64,000 bases of DNA from Intestinibacillus massiliensis (GTDB taxonomy: Bacteria; Bacillota; Clostridia; Oscillospirales; Butyricicoccaceae), in NCBI GenBank assembly GCA_029267335.1, contig JAJUJC010000001.1, positions 248,001 to 312,000 on the forward strand. Reading direction: 5' to 3'. Of the stretch, positions 33,462 to 41,666 are shown in pieces (position 1 is the stretch's first letter; each line of letters begins with the position of its first letter). A model generated the notes under the pieces. The model was not told the origin of the DNA, did no database searches, and saw nothing but the letters and a program-made list of their open reading frames with translations. The position numbers and the translations under genes were made by a program.

Positions 33462-33899
33462 TCACTCGGTTGCCTTTTGCTGCAATTCCATCTGAGACAA
33501 CAGCTGCGCCAGATGCTGCACCGTGCGCTCATCAATAAAATGCTCGATTTGCTCGACCAGTGTTAACTCGCTGTTTGTCCGGTTAATATGACAAAAAAAC
33601 CGGTTGAGTATGCCGTGTCGCCACAGTAAATACGCCCCCCGGGTATACCCGTCTTCTGTCAGCCGAATGACGCCATATTTTTCATATCGCAGATATCCGT
33701 TATCCGCCAGCTTAGTCACCATACGCGACGCCGATGATGGGCGCACATGCAGCCGCTCGGCCAAATCACTGATGCGAATGCCCTCTCCCCGATGCGCTGC
33801 GCGGTAGATCATCTCGAGATAATCCTCCATTGCTTCGGTCATGCCGTGTCCATCCTGCTGCCGATAGCCGGTCAGCGTGCGAAAGCCCGCGTCTTCCAT
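33462..33899 (-). CDS. DtxR/MntR-family metal-dependent regulator
   Basis: A 145-residue protein. The N-terminal helix-turn-helix is MEDYLEMIYRAAHRGEGIRI followed by SDLAERLHVRPSSASRMVTK. The dimerisation/metal domain has LLWRHGILNRFF and EQIEHFIDERTV, which place His and Glu ligands as in MntR. There is no SH3-like third domain, so it is the short MntR-like form. Start chosen at the ATG preceded by GGAAAGGGGAAGAC. It is divergent from feoAB, and an imperfect dyad lies between them, so it is probably the Fe(II)-responsive repressor of ferrous iron uptake. Confidence 0.88.
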   Translation of the reverse strand: MEDAGFRTLTGYRQQDGHGMTEAMEDYLEMIYRAAHRGEGIRISDLAERLHVRPSSASRMVTKLADNGYLRYEKYGVIRLTEDGYTRGAYLLWRHGILNRFFCHINRTNSELTLVEQIEHFIDERTVQHLAQLLSQMELQQKATE

Positions 33900-33944
33900 G
33901 TCTTCCCCTTTCCGCGCACCCCTAGTCGCCTTGCGCATATCCTG

Positions 33945-33977
33945 TTAGTGAGGAGCAACACTATTGTCTCCTACTAA
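33945..33977. promoter_or_regulatory. Dyad operator between the DtxR-family gene and feoA
   Basis: Arms TTAGTGAGGAG (33945-33955) and CTCCTACTAA (33968-33977) pair except for one extra base and are centred at about 33961 in the 102-bp divergent intergenic region. It is the probable binding site of the adjacent metalloregulator. Confidence 0.6.
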
Positions 33978-34001
33978 ATGGTATTGCGAGGTTCACCGTT
34001 T

Positions 34002-34223
34002 ATGAACACTTTAGAAAAAATGGCTGTTGGAGATACTGCACAAATCGAACGACTGCATGCGCGCGGGACGATTCGACGCAGATTGCTCGACCTGGGCATG
34101 ATACCAGGTACGCGTGTGGAATGTTTGCAAAAAAGTCCGGCAGGTGATCCCGCAGCGTTTTTAATTCGTGGCGCTGTGATCGCACTACGCTGTGAGGATT
34201 CTGCGCTCGTGCAGGTCGTATGA
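34002..34223 (+). CDS. feoA: FeoA ferrous iron transport accessory protein
   Basis: A 73-residue SH3-like protein. It shows LEKMAVGDTAQIERLHARGT, RRLLDLGMIPGTRVECLQK and VIALRCEDSALVQVV, the full FeoA core. Start chosen at ATG 34002 with GAGG upstream; an ATG 24 bp earlier has no ribosome site. It is cytoplasmic and acts with FeoB, whose gene begins 16 bp downstream. Confidence 0.93.
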   Translation: MNTLEKMAVGDTAQIERLHARGTIRRRLLDLGMIPGTRVECLQKSPAGDPAAFLIRGAVIALRCEDSALVQVV

Positions 34224-34239
34224 AGCCGGAGGTGCCAGT

Positions 34240-36372
34240 ATGGGACTGACTGTATCCAGTGTGGGAAGCAGGAGCTTGGATCAGGGGCTGCACATCGTGC
34301 GGGAGCATTCGGATGATATCGTAATCGCGCTTGCCGGCAACCCAAACGTTGGAAAATCAACTGTATTCAATGCGCTGACTGGCATGAACCAGCATGTCGG
34401 GAATTGGCCCGGCAAGACGGTGGCAAGCGCACAGGGAACTACCGAACATTGCGGGCGACGGCATATTTTAGTCGATCTGCCCGGTACATATTCGTTACTA
34501 TCACACTCTGCCGAGGAAGAGGTAGCACGAAATTTTTTGTGTTTTGATGCGCCAGATTGCACAGTCGTTGTCGCGGATGCCACCTGCTTGGAGCGAAACC
34601 TGAACCTCGTACTGCAAATCACCGAAATCACCTCTAAAGTCGTATTATGTGTAAACTTAATGGATGAAGCGGAGAAAAAGGGGATTTCTCTGGACTTGCA
34701 TGCATTGGGCAGCGCGTTGGGGATTCCGGTCATACCCTGTGCCGCAAGAGAGGGACGCGGTCTGTCCGAGCTGCTCGATGCAGTCGACGCCGTCGCAGAC
34801 GGAAAGAGCGTATGCGCACCCCCTCCCATCCGTTATTCGCGTGAAATCGCGGATGCTGCCGCAGACATTGCCGCCGCACTGCCGGAACACACGGCATTGC
34901 CGCGCACATGGCTCAGCTTGCGGCTGTTGGAGGACGAAGCGGGTTTATCGCGCACCATCGAGCAATGCTGCGGATTTGCGCTTCCTCGGGATGCGATCAC
35001 GCGATCACACGCCGCTCTTGCCGCCCAAGAGATCGACGCAGAGAACTTGCGCGACCGTATCGTGGCCGGGCTTGTACTCCGCGCGGAGGAAATCGCGTGC
35101 GATGTGGTGACTGTGCCTTCTGCAGCACACGAACGCGATCGAAAGATCGATCGCATTCTGACCGCACGCAGTACAGGCATTCCGATTATGCTGCTTGTGC
35201 TCAGCTTCATCTTTTTTCTGACGATTACGGGCGCGAACTGTCCCTCTCAGGCGTTGTCTGCATTGCTGTTTTCGCTCGATGCTCCATTTTTTCATGGATT
35301 GACATTGATCGGTGCACCCGATTGGCTGCAAAGTCTGCTTGTAGACGGTGTTTGGCGCTCACTCGCGTGGGTCGTCAGTGTCATGTTGCCACCGATGGCG
35401 ATTTTCTTCCCGCTCTTTACACTGCTTGAGGATTTGGGCTATTTACCGCGCGTCGCGTTTAATTTGGATCATTACTTTAAAAAAGCGCATGCCTGTGGCA
35501 AACAATGTTTGACCATGTGCATGGGGATGGGGTGTAACGCTGCGGGCATTGTGGGCTGCCGCATTATCGACTCGCCGCGCGAGCGGCTGATTGCCATTCT
35601 AACGAACAATTTTGTACCTTGCAACGGTAGATACCCCACTTTAATTGCAATCATCTCCATGTTCTGCATTGGAACAGCAGGCGGGTTTTGGGCTTCTGCC
35701 GCGTCCGCGTGCGCGCTTGTCGGCGTGCTGCTTCTTGGGGTCGGTGTTACGCTGCTGCTGTCGCGTGTGCTGTCCGCGACGATTCTAAAAGGGGTTCCCT
35801 CCTCGTTCACGTTGGAGCTGCCACCATACCGCGTGCCGCAGCTCGGCAAGGTCGTTGTGCGCTCCATTTTTGATCGCACCCTTTTTGTGCTGGGGCGCGC
35901 CGCAAGCGTTGCCGCACCGGCAGGATTGATTCTCTGGCTACTTGCGCATATCACGGTGCAGGATACGTCCCTGCTCACACACTGTGCAGTGTTTCTCGAC
36001 CCATTTGCGCGGCTGCTCGGATTGGATGGCGTTATCCTACTTGCATTCATTTTGGGCTTTCCCGCGAACGAAATCGTGCTGCCAATCATCTTAATGTGCT
36101 ATTTATCGACCGGACAGTTGACCGATTGGAGCGACTTGTCCTCGCTGTACACGCTTCTTGTTGCGCACGGCTGGACCGGGCTGACAGCACTGTGTACCAT
36201 GCTGTTTTCTCTGCTGCACTGGCCCTGCTCCACCACCTGCCTGACCATCCACAAGGAGACCGGCAGCATGAAATGGACGCTGCTCGCGTTTTTCCTGCCG
36301 ACTGCGGTCGCGGTGCTCACCTGCTTTGCTGTTGCGTCTATCGCACGACTGCTCGGCTTCGTGCCCGTATAG
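34240..36372 (+). CDS. feoB: FeoB ferrous iron transporter
   Basis: A 710-residue membrane GTPase-transporter. The N-terminal G domain has G1 GNPNVGKSTVFNAL, G2 region WPGKTV, G3 DLPGTYSL and G4 VNLMDEA. The membrane region carries two Gate domains, including MGMGCNAAGIVGCRIIDSPR (Cys near the pore) and GFPANEIVLPIILMCYL. ATG start with GGAGGTGCCAGT. Imports Fe(II). Co-transcribed with feoA, likely repressed by the divergent DtxR-family protein when iron is plentiful. Confidence 0.96.
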   Translation: MGLTVSSVGSRSLDQGLHIVREHSDDIVIALAGNPNVGKSTVFNALTGMNQHVGNWPGKTVASAQGTTEHCGRRHILVDLPGTYSLLSHSAEEEVARNFLCFDAPDCTVVVADATCLERNLNLVLQITEITSKVVLCVNLMDEAEKKGISLDLHALGSALGIPVIPCAAREGRGLSELLDAVDAVADGKSVCAPPPIRYSREIADAAADIAAALPEHTALPRTWLSLRLLEDEAGLSRTIEQCCGFALPRDAITRSHAALAAQEIDAENLRDRIVAGLVLRAEEIACDVVTVPSAAHERDRKIDRILTARSTGIPIMLLVLSFIFFLTITGANCPSQALSALLFSLDAPFFHGLTLIGAPDWLQSLLVDGVWRSLAWVVSVMLPPMAIFFPLFTLLEDLGYLPRVAFNLDHYFKKAHACGKQCLTMCMGMGCNAAGIVGCRIIDSPRERLIAILTNNFVPCNGRYPTLIAIISMFCIGTAGGFWASAASACALVGVLLLGVGVTLLLSRVLSATILKGVPSSFTLELPPYRVPQLGKVVVRSIFDRTLFVLGRAASVAAPAGLILWLLAHITVQDTSLLTHCAVFLDPFARLLGLDGVILLAFILGFPANEIVLPIILMCYLSTGQLTDWSDLSSLYTLLVAHGWTGLTALCTMLFSLLHWPCSTTCLTIHKETGSMKWTLLAFFLPTAVAVLTCFAVASIARLLGFVPV

Positions 36373-36374
36373 AC

Positions 36375-36404
36375 AAAAAATCCGCCCCAAAGGGCGGATT
36401 TTTT
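36375..36404. terminator. Bidirectional terminator between feoB and the Gfo/Idh gene
   Basis: Thirteen-bp arms (36375-36387 and 36392-36404), GGGCGGA core with A6/T6 ends and a 4-nt loop, between convergent genes. Confidence 0.9.
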
Positions 36405-36414
36405 CAGCGATTCT

Positions 36415-37434
36415 TTAGCGGATCGGCAGCATCTTGCCGGTCTCGAAGGATTCCTTGCAGCGATATGCCGCCTCAGAGACCGCCGTGCCGTCATAAACCG
36501 TCAGATCCTTGGGCTTGTCGCCGATGCGCACATGCTCGACAAATGCCTTCATCTCCGCAACAAAGGCTTCGTGCCAGCGGCTCATAAAGTCCGGATAGTA
36601 CTCCTCGCGCGAGCCGTGCTCATCAACGATGTTGAGCAGATTCTTCGCGCCGACGTTCGCGATGCGCAACGTGCCGTGCGTGCCAATGATTTCGGTCTCG
36701 ACGTTCGAGCCTGCCGCATGGGTGCGGTTTGTGAACATAAAGCCCATCGCGCCGTTGTCCATCTGGATCGTCGCCGCAGCGTTGTCCGCATCGTTCAATT
36801 CCTTGTACAGGTCGAACTCGAACACGCCGCCGATCGCCCAGACATTCTTAACGTCCGAGCCGGTGAACCAACGGATGAGGTCGATGTCATGTACGCACAT
36901 ATCGAGGAACTGACCGCCGGAGTGCGGCGCAAACTTGAGCGTGGATTCAATGGTCGTACGCGGATCTTGCGTGTAGGAACGCACCAGAACGACTTTGCCG
37001 ATGTCTCCATTATCGATCTTACGCTTTGCTTCCGCATAAGAGTTGTCAAAGCGGCGCATAAAACCAAGCTGGAAGATCAGATCGGGATGTGCCTCGACGA
37101 CCTTTTCCGCTTCTTTACACTGCGCAACGTCAGTGCCGAGCGGCTTCTCACAGAACACATGCTTGCCGTTCTTCATTGCAATTTCGATCTGCTGCGTGTG
37201 CAGGAAGGACGGCGATACAATCGCGATCGCATCCAGCTCTGGATTCTTGCACATCTCCTCGAAGTCGGTGTAGGTATAGGTGACGCCCAGCTCCTCCGCC
37301 ACTTCCTTAACGCGCGCCGCGTCTACATCACAGATCGCCGCAAGCTCACAGCCCGGGATCTGCGTGGCGAGGTTGCACGCATGCTCATAACCCAGACGTC
37401 CCAATCCTACCGAACCAATTTTAATCGTTTTCAT
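36415..37434 (-). CDS. Gfo/Idh/MocA-family dehydrogenase (inositol 2-dehydrogenase-like)
   Basis: A 339-residue NAD(P)-dependent oxidoreductase. The Rossmann motif is GSVGLGRLGYEHACNLA (about 7-23). The family motif is FCEKPLGTD (Lys-Pro, about residues 93-101). The catalytic region is GGQFLDMCVHDIDLIRWFTG (Asp...His, about 172-191). The overall layout resembles IolG. It oxidises a cyclic polyol or sugar. ATG start after AGAAAGGACATGAGAAG. It is divergently placed from an AraC-type regulator gene beyond a 198-bp gap (both on the minus strand), which may control it. Substrate not proven. Confidence 0.85.
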   Translation of the reverse strand: MKTIKIGSVGLGRLGYEHACNLATQIPGCELAAICDVDAARVKEVAEELGVTYTYTDFEEMCKNPELDAIAIVSPSFLHTQQIEIAMKNGKHVFCEKPLGTDVAQCKEAEKVVEAHPDLIFQLGFMRRFDNSYAEAKRKIDNGDIGKVVLVRSYTQDPRTTIESTLKFAPHSGGQFLDMCVHDIDLIRWFTGSDVKNVWAIGGVFEFDLYKELNDADNAAATIQMDNGAMGFMFTNRTHAAGSNVETEIIGTHGTLRIANVGAKNLLNIVDEHGSREEYYPDFMSRWHEAFVAEMKAFVEHVRIGDKPKDLTVYDGTAVSEAAYRCKESFETGKMLPIR

Positions 37435-37632
37435 CTTCTCATGTCCTTTCTGCTCTCAACCGTAAAACGCATGCCGCGTTTTGTTCTGTTTGATGCTTCT
37501 ATTATACCGGATCATGAAAAACTTACTAGAGATTTCTTGCTTTTCCGCACAGACTTGACCGGATTTTTAGGTGCGTAAAGCCGTCGCTATCCGCGGTGTC
37601 ATCAAAAAACTTGTGAATTCTTGCGCTGGCTG

Positions 37633-38475
37633 TCATTGCCGCCGTACGATATAGTTACGGCGATACTCACGCGGGGTCATACCAACGTTTTTGGCAAACA
37701 ACAGATTAAAGTGACTGGGGTTACCGTAACCAACACGCGCCGCGATGCGCGTGATCGATGCATCTGTCGTGATGAGCAATGTCTGTGCCTCTCCAATGCG
37801 GCGGCGCACGATGTATTGCAGCGGCGAGTAGCCCGTCATGTTTTTAAACACATGCGCCAGATAATATGGGCTGACATTGAGGCTGTCCGCAATAGATTGC
37901 AGACTGATTTCCTCAGCATAATGCGTATCAATATAAGTCTTGATGCGCTGTCCAAGTACATTGCCGCTTTCCTCGCGCGGCTGATCGCAATGCAGGATGT
38001 GCAGCACGCTTGCAAGCAGCGCGCGCATGAGATAGTGTGCGCTGTCCTCCTCCCCCGCGAGCAACGTTTGAAAGAGCGCTTCCATCATGCCCTCCAGTCT
38101 GTCGCAGGTCGCTTCGTCCAGATGCCGCACCGGCGTTTCGCGCTCTCCGATGATTGCGTTCTCACGCACACCCGCAAGGTGCAGGTCTCCGATCGCGCAG
38201 CAATACCGTCGGGTCTGGTCGTTTGGACCGGACGGTTCATCGTGCACGACGCCGCTGTTATACAGCATGAGATCGCCGCGGCCGATGTCATAGCGCACGC
38301 CGTCGATGGAGTACGTTCCGCGTCCGTTTGTCACGAGCACGATCTCGGTCACGTCCTCATGCGCATGCATCACGCGTGGATGGACACTGTCCGCCTCGCC
38401 GGTCTTGCTGACATATGCCAGTCTGGGCGCATCGGGCTGCGCGGTGAAATTTGTCTTTGCAAAGCACTGTACCAT
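37633..38475 (-). CDS. AraC-family regulator with cupin sugar-sensing domain
   Basis: A 280-residue regulator. The N-terminal cupin-like domain (HAHEDVTEIVLVTNGRGTYS, about residues 37-56) and GRGDLMLYNSGVVHDE bind a ligand. The C-terminal AraC double helix-turn-helix has ISLQSIADSLNVSPYYLAHV and ITRIAARVGYGNPSHFNLLF. Start chosen at the ATG followed by VQCFAKT, with GGGAG ten nt upstream. It probably activates a carbohydrate gene such as the downstream dehydrogenase on the same strand. Confidence 0.9.
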   Translation of the reverse strand: MVQCFAKTNFTAQPDAPRLAYVSKTGEADSVHPRVMHAHEDVTEIVLVTNGRGTYSIDGVRYDIGRGDLMLYNSGVVHDEPSGPNDQTRRYCCAIGDLHLAGVRENAIIGERETPVRHLDEATCDRLEGMMEALFQTLLAGEEDSAHYLMRALLASVLHILHCDQPREESGNVLGQRIKTYIDTHYAEEISLQSIADSLNVSPYYLAHVFKNMTGYSPLQYIVRRRIGEAQTLLITTDASITRIAARVGYGNPSHFNLLFAKNVGMTPREYRRNYIVRRQ

Positions 38476-38527
38476 GTGATTTTCGCTCCCTTTACTATTA
38501 AAAGGATAGCAAACTCCCGTGCACAAG

Positions 38528-38596
38528 TCAAGGGCGCAGCGCCGCGATTGCAAATGCCGCGATCCAGACCAGTACCCTGCACAGCTTGTCCCTCAT
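38528..38596 (-). CDS. Possible 22-residue hydrophobic small protein
   Basis: An ATG at 38596 is preceded by AGGAGGTGTATGCC, a near-perfect ribosome site. The product begins MRDKLCRVLVWIAAFAIAAL and then stops after two more residues: a positively charged N-terminus followed by one membrane-spanning stretch. It lies upstream of the AraC gene on the same strand (52 bp gap). It could be a small membrane protein or a leader peptide. The call rests only on start signal and composition. Confidence 0.35.
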   Translation of the reverse strand: MRDKLCRVLVWIAAFAIAALRP

Positions 38597-38768
38597 GGCA
38601 TACACCTCCTGTATGCGCCTAGGATACACCAGTTTCTGTAAAAACGTGGTCGGAATCTGACATCTGTGCAGCCTGTGTATGCTTTCACTTTTCTTTCGTC
38701 CGTTGGTATTCTACTGATTGCATAAATATTGTATCAAAATTCTGTCTCATTTGCCGCTTGCAACAATC

Positions 38769-38797
38769 TTGACTGCCTGATATGCTAGTATTATTAA
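38769..38797 (+). promoter_or_regulatory. Probable promoter of the amino-sugar PTS operon
   Basis: TTGACT (38769-38774), 17-bp spacer, TATTAA (38792-38797), about 15 bp before the antiterminator RNA site. Confidence 0.6.
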
Positions 38798-38811
38798 ATC
38801 AATAGAAAAAT

Positions 38812-38840
38812 GGATTGTAACTGGTCATGCAGGCAAAACC
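38812..38840 (+). promoter_or_regulatory. Ribonucleic antiterminator (RAT) of BglG/LicT type
   Basis: A 29-nt element starting GGATTGTAACTGG and ending GCAGGCAAAACC matches the LicT/SacY/GlcT class RAT. Its 3' end overlaps the left arm of the following terminator, so binding of the antiterminator protein would prevent termination. It differs at two positions from the RAT ahead of licT at 45.1 kb. Confidence 0.92.
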
Positions 38841-38897
38841 AAATTCCTTAAGCCACGCAGTATTTTGCGTCTGGCTTGTTGGGGTTTGGTTTTTTTT
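38835..38897 (+). terminator. Antitermination-controlled terminator before the PTS operon
   Basis: Outer arms AAAACCAAA (38835-38843) and TTTGGTTTT (38885-38893) with an inner hairpin AAGCCACGCA/TGCGTCTGGCTT, followed by a run of T to 38897. The left arm overlaps the RAT. Confidence 0.88.
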
Positions 38898-38950
38898 GTA
38901 TTTTTACTGCGTTTCCCGTGCAATGCAGCATCAGGGTAGGAGTGGCTATC

Positions 38951-39451
38951 ATGTTTGGAAAACTCAAAAAAAAGCTCGGCTTCAGTGCACTTTCCACTAC
39001 TTTTTTTGAGCTTCCCGCACCCGCTTCCGGCGATGTGGTCGCGCTGGATGATGTCCCTGATCCGACTTTTCGCGACGGCGTGCTCGGCAGCGGAGCTGCC
39101 ATTGCGCCCTCGCAGGGCCGGATCGTCAGCCCGATCGACGGGATCGCAGACATTGTCTTTCCGACCGGACATGCTGTCAGCCTGCGTGGCGACAACGGGA
39201 TGAAGGTTTTGATTCACATCGGACTGGACACCGTCAACCGCAAAGGAGACGGCTTCCGCCTTCATGTGCAGAGCGGTCAGCGCGTGACAGTAGGGACACT
39301 GCTGATCGAGTTCGATTGTGAGCGGCTGCTGGCAGACGGCTATGACGTCATCACGCCTGTCATCATTTGCAACAGCGAGGACTACACCTCCATTCATGCG
39401 TCGGTACAACATGTGACGGAAGGTGCGCCGTTCCTGCAAATTCAGAAATAA
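38951..39451 (+). CDS. PTS glucose-type Enzyme IIA (separate domain protein)
   Basis: A 166-residue cytoplasmic phosphocarrier of the Crr/EIIA-Glc family. The phosphorylated histidine is in MKVLIHIGLDTVNRKGDGF (HIGLDTV, about residue 93), with ALPSQGRIVSPIDG-like segments (here APSQGRIVSPIDGIADI) before it. ATG start with GTAGGAGTGGCTATC. It passes phosphate from HPr to the IIB domain of the next gene. It is the first gene of the RAT-controlled operon. Confidence 0.92.
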   Translation: MFGKLKKKLGFSALSTTFFELPAPASGDVVALDDVPDPTFRDGVLGSGAAIAPSQGRIVSPIDGIADIVFPTGHAVSLRGDNGMKVLIHIGLDTVNRKGDGFRLHVQSGQRVTVGTLLIEFDCERLLADGYDVITPVIICNSEDYTSIHASVQHVTEGAPFLQIQK

Positions 39452-39513
39452 AACGCTTTTTCATCACGCGATGTCTATTCAGGTTTTGCGCGAAACAGTT
39501 TCGGGGGATACTT

Positions 39514-40950
39514 ATGAAAAGCTTACAGCGATTAGGAAAATCACTCATGCTCCCCGTGGCGTGTCTGCCGGTGTGCGGCATTCTCATGGGCATTGGCTAT
39601 GCGCTGTCTCCGCACGCGCTGCAAGGGGGCGATATTCGGGGGGCTGCTGCCGTCATCGGATTTTTCCTCATCAAGGCGGGCGGTGCGCTGCTCAACAATA
39701 TGTCATGGCTGTTCGCGATCGGGGTCGCCGTCGGAATGTCGGACGACCGCAACGGCGCTTCCGCGCTCGCGGGTCTGGTGTCGTGGCTCATGATCGTTTC
39801 TCTGCTCGATGCGGATACGGTTGCGAAGCTGACCGGAGCGAGTGCCAATCTCGCATTTTCCAACATCAAAAATCAGTTTATTGGTATTTTAGCCGGTCTG
39901 ATCGGCGCGGCATGCTATAATCGTTTCAAAGACACCAAGTTGCCGGACGCGCTCGCCTTTTTCAGTGGCAAGCGCGCTGTGATGATCGTCACCGCACTGT
40001 TTTCTCTGGTGACTGCGGTTATTTTGTTCTTTGTGTGGCCGTTTGTATTTGATCTTCTGGTAGAAATCGGTCATTCGATCCTGCATATGGGCGCAGTCGG
40101 TGCAGGCTTATATGTTTTTCTCAATCGCCTGCTTATTCCCATCGGACTGCACCATGCGCTCAACGCCGTATTCTGGTTCGATGTGGTGGGTATCGGTGAT
40201 CTGACGAATTTCTGGGCAGGTGTGGCACAGCCGTACGGGACGGGCATGTATATGACGGGGTTTTTTCCGTTTATGATGTTTGGACTACCCGCTGCGGCGC
40301 TTGCCATGTATCACACAGCTTATCCGTCCAGAAAAAATACGGCAGCGGGACTGCTGCTGTCCGCGGCGATCTGCTCTTTCCTTTGTGGTGTGACCGAGCC
40401 GCTGGAATTTGCGTTCATGTTCCTCGCGCCCGGGCTGTATCTCGTTTATGCAGTGCTGTCGGGCATCACGGCGGCGGTCACAGTCGCGCTCGGCATGCGG
40501 GCAGGGTTCGCGTTTTCCGCTGGCTTGACCGATCTGATCTTCAGTACCCGTGTGCCGGTGGCGCAAAAGCTATGGCTCATTATACCCATCGGCATTGTGA
40601 CCGCCATCGTATATTATACGGTCTTTCGTTTTGTAATCGTGCGCTTTCATCTTAAAACACCGGGACGTGAAGATGAGCAGCCAGCGGTCAAGGCACCGGC
40701 ACCGGTCGACGACCATACAGCGACCGCGCGCATCATTCTGGAAGGTGTAGGGGGCAAGGAAAACGTCGTTTCGGTCGATCACTGCATCACGCGGCTGCGG
40801 CTCGAGGTGCGCGACCAGACGCGCATCAACGAACGCAAGATCCGCACGGCAAACATCGTCGGTATCCTGCGCCCCAGTAAGAATTCTGTGCAGATCATCA
40901 TCGGAACACAGGTACAGTTTGTCGCGGATGCCTTTGAACAACTGCTGTAA
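39514..40950 (+). CDS. nagE: PTS Enzyme IICB, N-acetylglucosamine-type
   Basis: A 478-residue membrane protein. The IIC domain (about residues 1-385) starts LQRLGKSLMLPVACLPVCGI and contains the sugar-site segment LIPIGLHHALNAVFWFDVVG, which is typical of the GlcNAc branch, plus GVTEPLEFAFMFLAPGLY. A IIB domain follows (about 400-478), with its phospho-cysteine in VDHCITRLRLEVRD. The nearby nagB supports GlcNAc as the substrate; glucosamine is possible. ATG start with GGGGGATACTT. EIIA is a separate upstream gene. Confidence 0.9.
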   Translation: MKSLQRLGKSLMLPVACLPVCGILMGIGYALSPHALQGGDIRGAAAVIGFFLIKAGGALLNNMSWLFAIGVAVGMSDDRNGASALAGLVSWLMIVSLLDADTVAKLTGASANLAFSNIKNQFIGILAGLIGAACYNRFKDTKLPDALAFFSGKRAVMIVTALFSLVTAVILFFVWPFVFDLLVEIGHSILHMGAVGAGLYVFLNRLLIPIGLHHALNAVFWFDVVGIGDLTNFWAGVAQPYGTGMYMTGFFPFMMFGLPAAALAMYHTAYPSRKNTAAGLLLSAAICSFLCGVTEPLEFAFMFLAPGLYLVYAVLSGITAAVTVALGMRAGFAFSAGLTDLIFSTRVPVAQKLWLIIPIGIVTAIVYYTVFRFVIVRFHLKTPGREDEQPAVKAPAPVDDHTATARIILEGVGGKENVVSVDHCITRLRLEVRDQTRINERKIRTANIVGILRPSKNSVQIIIGTQVQFVADAFEQLL

Positions 40951-41013
40951 CACAGGGCAACATCCCCATTCCCCCGTTTTGCATACAACATGGAAAGGTG
41001 AGGAAGGAACGCT

Positions 41014-41625
41014 ATGGAATATCCGGTTCATATTTTACAAACACCTGAACAGCTTACGGATTGCCCTCTGTTTTACATCGACCATTTTCAGTGGAATTGT
41101 GTCGTACATCCGCAGGCATGCGGGCGCATGGGATATCTGCCCGATCGGGGATTTCTGGTGCACATGGAATGCGTTGAGACCGATCCCAAACGCGAATATA
41201 CCGAACCGCAATCCGCGGTCTACCGCGACAGTGCACTTGAAGCATTTTTTGCTTTTACTCCCTATCAACCCAAGGATGAGGATATGTATCTCAACTTTGA
41301 AGTCAACGCTAATGGTGCAATGCTTGCAAAATACGGACGTGGCCGTAAAAACCGGCAGGTGCTGTCCGACGCCTTTTATCGCGCCTGTCAGTGCCGCGCA
41401 GCGATCTTAGAATACCGCTGGCAGGTGGAGCTGCTCATACCGCTCACTCTGATCTCCGATCTCTATGACATCACCTCGTTTACTACGGGGGACGCGTTTT
41501 ATTGCAACTTCTATAAAATCTCGGAAAGTCCAGAGATCGAGCACTATGCCGCTTTCCACCCGCTCCGCAGCGAAACGCCTAATTTCCATCTGCCCTCCGA
41601 TTTTGCACGGGCAGTACTTGTTTAA
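41014..41625 (+). CDS. Cytoplasmic CBM9-like carbohydrate-binding domain protein
   Basis: A 203-residue protein without a signal peptide or membrane segment. The pattern FLVHMECVE...DSALEAFFAF, MYLNFEVNANGAML and the C-terminal FYCNFYKISESPEIEHYAAF followed by PNFHLPSDFA is that of small CBM9-like proteins common in Clostridia and Bacteroidetes. ATG start with GAGGAAGGAACGCT. It lies between the GlcNAc transporter and nagB, where a deacetylase gene (nagA) might be expected. No catalytic residues are evident. It may bind a sugar or a sugar-bearing intermediate. Confidence 0.7.
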   Translation: MEYPVHILQTPEQLTDCPLFYIDHFQWNCVVHPQACGRMGYLPDRGFLVHMECVETDPKREYTEPQSAVYRDSALEAFFAFTPYQPKDEDMYLNFEVNANGAMLAKYGRGRKNRQVLSDAFYRACQCRAAILEYRWQVELLIPLTLISDLYDITSFTTGDAFYCNFYKISESPEIEHYAAFHPLRSETPNFHLPSDFARAVLV

Positions 41626-41666
41626 GGCAATGTTCACCATTTTAACCATATAGAAAGAGGGATATT

